DNA of 25,314 bases from a virus: positions 1 through 25,314 of IMG/VR virus record IMGVR_UViG_3300034407_000490; one strand, written 5' to 3'. This document shows, piece after piece, positions 23,666 to 25,314 of this stretch. The stretch's first letter is position 1; every line of letters starts with the position of its first letter. The position numbers and the translations under genes are program-made. Under the pieces are notes generated by a model. It made no database searches. It was not told the DNA's origin and saw only the letters and a program-made list of their open reading frames with translations.

Positions 23666-23843
23666 AAACGTATCAAGAACACACAGCATTTGGGAAGACA
23701 ATGGTGTGTACCGTATTAAAGAAGGAAAGACACTGTTAGAAGGAAAGTTTAATAGTGTACAAGACTGTGAAGACCATTTGTCAGACAGCACAACTGATAT
23801 TGCTCCAATGGATATGGGCAGTATTAAACTAATAAAGACTTAG
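23652..23843 (+). CDS. Small hypothetical protein downstream of small terminase
   Basis: This protein has 63 residues from ATG 23652, which has GAGG at 23639-23642 nine bases upstream; two in-frame ATGs at 23634/23637 lack a ribosome site. It starts within the end of the small terminase gene. The sequence (SIWEDNGVYRIKEGKTLLEG, then an acidic patch) suggests a small alpha/beta fold. No family recognised. Confidence 0.6.
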   Translation: MKKIKNVSRTHSIWEDNGVYRIKEGKTLLEGKFNSVQDCEDHLSDSTTDIAPMDMGSIKLIKT

Positions 23844-23845
23844 CC

Positions 23846-23882
23846 AAACTGTTTGACAAACCACAGTTTAGCAATGTATAAT
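23846..23882 (+). promoter_or_regulatory. Sigma70 promoter with inverted repeat before 23901 operon
   Basis: TTGACA at 23853-23858 and TATAAT at 23877-23882, spacer 18. AAACTGT (23846-23852) and ACAGTTT (23863-23869) form an inverted repeat around the -35, extending to ten-base arms with one mismatch. It may be an operator, or a weak terminator for the preceding gene. Confidence 0.75.
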
Positions 23883-23900
23883 TAAATTAAGGAAGAGAAC

Positions 23901-24395
23901 ATGATAAAGAAACCCTATGAACAACAACTTAAAAATATTAACGATTGGGTAGAAATCGTTAATTATTATTGGATCCAATTAGACGGCGTACTTCATGCCA
24001 ATACAGAATTTTGGAACAACACACTACACGCAATGTCGCCAGAAGATTGGTGGGATTGGATTGAAATAGCACCTGCACTTAAAGCACAACACCGCGACGA
24101 ATGGCAGCGACACAATTTAGTACACGATACAAAAGCAATTGAAAAGAAACTAATGATGGGGAAACCTGTTGTTAAGAAAATGCGTCCAGAAAGTAATCGT
24201 GATGCATTCCGCACACTAATGAAAATTAAAGACTTCATTAATGATATCAACGGTACACCTACAGTACAGTTTAGTAAAGCTACTCCCAAACGAGGCACAA
24301 CTGCTGCTAAAGAATTAACAAAACAAAAACAAACAGAAATACTTAACAGCGTTACATCTTTTGAGAAACTATTTGAGATTAAAGACAATGACTAA
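23901..24395 (+). CDS. Hypothetical early protein
   Basis: This protein has 164 residues with no recognised family. The N-terminal half is rich in tryptophan and aromatic residues (WVEIVNYYWIQLDG, EDWWDWIEIAP), the C-terminal half basic and helical. It has a consensus sigma70 promoter and AAGGAAGAG ribosome site, is first in a three-gene operon, and overlaps the next gene by ATGA-type coupling. An early protein acting on host or rival phage is possible but unproven. Confidence 0.65.
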   Translation: MIKKPYEQQLKNINDWVEIVNYYWIQLDGVLHANTEFWNNTLHAMSPEDWWDWIEIAPALKAQHRDEWQRHNLVHDTKAIEKKLMMGKPVVKKMRPESNRDAFRTLMKIKDFINDINGTPTVQFSKATPKRGTTAAKELTKQKQTEILNSVTSFEKLFEIKDND

Positions 24396-24543
24396 AGAAA
24401 CCCCAACCAAGATTGAAATAAATGAAGGTGAAGCATATGTGCGTTATGAAGGCGTAACATATCGTGTTAAACTCAGTTACTTCAAACTAGAAGCAACACC
24501 TAACTCAAAAGAAATAGAGATAGAAGGTTACGTAGTCAAGTGA
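24388..24543 (+). CDS. Small hypothetical protein
   Basis: This protein has 51 residues from ATG 24388, which overlaps the end of the preceding gene; an upstream in-frame ATG is inside that gene and less likely. It is a short beta-rich protein (EAYVRYEGVTYRVKLSYFKL). Its stop overlaps the GTG start of the nuclease gene (GTGA). Function unknown. Confidence 0.55.
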   Translation: MTKETPTKIEINEGEAYVRYEGVTYRVKLSYFKLEATPNSKEIEIEGYVVK

Positions 24544-24950
24544 CTTGGATATACAACAACAGCCCTTTCACAGTTGCCCCTGAAGACTGTGAAGGGTTTG
24601 TGTATGTGATACAAAATCCATTTACTAAAAGATATTACATTGGACAGAAACGTTTCTGGAGTGTAAAGAAACTGCCGCCACTCAAAGGCAAAGTAAACAA
24701 GCGTCATAAGACTGTAGAAACAAACTGGAAAGACTATTGGGGCAGTTCAGACGCATTGCAACTTGCACTAGAGGCAGAAGGTAAACACACCTACAAAAGG
24801 ATCATACTTAAACTGTGCAAGACCAAAGGTGATCTAAACTATGAAGAAACAAGACTGCAATTTGAATACAATGTACTGCGTGACCCTTTAAGTTTTAACG
24901 GCATCATTAACTGCAAAATACACCGTAGTCATTTGTCTAATAACAATTGA
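24540..24950 (+). CDS. SegE-like GIY-YIG endonuclease
   Basis: This 136-residue protein starts at GTG 24540 overlapping the previous stop. Residues GFVYVI (19-24) and YYIGQK (32-37) form the GIY-YIG core, followed by basic residues, NWKDYWGSS (62-70) and a conserved acidic region (YEETRLQFEY, 101-110) that would supply the metal-binding glutamate. This is the layout of SegE-type free-standing endonucleases common in T4-like phages. It is transcribed from a sigma70 promoter, so likely early. Role could be homing or cutting a competing phage genome. Confidence 0.75.
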   Translation: MTWIYNNSPFTVAPEDCEGFVYVIQNPFTKRYYIGQKRFWSVKKLPPLKGKVNKRHKTVETNWKDYWGSSDALQLALEAEGKHTYKRIILKLCKTKGDLNYEETRLQFEYNVLRDPLSFNGIINCKIHRSHLSNNN

Positions 24951-24975
24951 CATTTGTGCTGACAAATGTTATTAT
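24947..24975 (+). promoter_or_regulatory. Sigma70 promoter with perfect operator-like inverted repeat
   Basis: TTGACA at 24947-24952 and TATTAT at 24970-24975, spacer 17. ACATTTGT (24950-24957) and ACAAATGT (24962-24969) form a perfect eight-base inverted repeat filling the spacer, typical of a dimeric repressor site. Confidence 0.75.
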
Positions 24976-25011
24976 AGTTGTGTAACCAGACAAACACTAA
25001 GGTAAAATAAC

Positions 25012-25242
25012 ATGATAGCAGTAGATAATTTAGAAACAATTGAACAAGAACAGATTCAAGAAGTAATGCAATGTTGGCGGGCACAAGACAGTAGTATGCG
25101 AATTGCAGCATTAGAATACGAGCAATCACACGGTCATGCTGGTCACGGATTAGGCGACCTTGACAGTTTGTGCGAGTTGGCACCTGGCGAAGTGTGCCCA
25201 GCATGTGGCATTACTAACGTTGTGCGAAATTATTCATTGTAA
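25012..25242 (+). CDS. Hypothetical early protein with cysteine cluster
   Basis: This 76-residue acidic protein has HGHAGHGLGDL and CELAPGEVCPACGI (about residues 40-67); the cysteines and histidines could bind one zinc. No family recognised. It has its own sigma70 promoter. Its stop lies inside the 77-base repeat, so in the closed circle the 96-124 promoter follows at once. The unique left tip may encode a different C-terminus of a variant gene. Confidence 0.6.
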   Translation: MIAVDNLETIEQEQIQEVMQCWRAQDSSMRIAALEYEQSHGHAGHGLGDLDSLCELAPGEVCPACGITNVVRNYSL

Positions 25243-25314
25243 CATCTAAAATAGGTTGACAACACTTCAGACATGTTGTATACTAATAACATAAACGAAA
25301 ACATAACGGGTTCA
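25238..25314. repeat. 77-base direct repeat closing the contig (copy 2)
   Basis: This is the same sequence as 78-154. It includes the last bases of the preceding gene (stop TAA at 25240-25242) and the following sigma70 promoter. In the closed circle, 25237 is followed by 78 and the two copies are one locus. Confidence 0.85.

Noticed and set aside
1-25314. CRISPR array or insertion sequence
   Set aside because: No regularly spaced direct repeats and no transposase were found on either strand.

Overview
The window is almost all of a small tailed-phage (siphovirus-type) genome, probably from an uncultivated marine source. Evidence is a packed structural module (TerL, portal, scaffold, capsid, head-tail connectors, tail tube, frameshifted tail chaperones, tape measure, tail tip, fibres) in low-to-moderate GC DNA, with small accessory genes of the kind seen in marine phages. 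I cannot name a host. A 77-base repeat (78-154 = 25238-25314) shows that the contig closes on itself as a circle of about 25,160 bp. Bases 1-77 look like a side branch.

Layout: 78-204 holds a strong sigma70 promoter and a short possible RNA. 230-1136 holds two HNH/AP2-like small proteins and a coiled-coil protein. 1123-7072 holds packaging, head and tail-tube genes. 7129-10497 holds tail chaperones with a -1 frameshift, a neck-like protein and the tape measure. 10504-16119 holds the distal tail and a tail-tip protein split by a 787-residue beta-propeller ORF. 16169-21089 holds fibre and adhesion proteins (LamG pairs, repeat proteins). 21092-21600 holds a holin-like protein and a zinc-ribbon protein. 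21596-21840 holds two apparent non-coding RNAs. 22061-23128 on the minus strand is a protein with polymerase-like palm motifs. 23234-25242 holds a small terminase, hypotheticals and a SegE-like GIY-YIG nuclease.

Two promoter classes are visible. Consensus sigma70 promoters (TTGACA, 17-18 bp, TATAAT-like) precede the minus-strand gene, the 23901 operon, the 25012 gene and the 131-204 RNA; these look early. A second class, (C/A/T)TAAATA, closely resembles the T4-type late promoter TATAAATA. It precedes the scaffold/capsid, tail-chaperone, fibre, zinc-ribbon and small-terminase genes, the HNH operon and both RNAs. Using T4 geometry (+1 six bases after the last A), +1 falls exactly on the A of ATG in three genes (leaderless mRNAs) and exactly at the start of a hairpin in three others.

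No gp55-like sigma factor, replicative polymerase or helicase of usual size, endolysin or integrase is recognisable. My main hypothesis is that this element builds its own virion but takes late transcription, and perhaps replication and lysis, from a T4-like helper myovirus or an unusual host factor. That is inference; the promoter pattern is directly visible.
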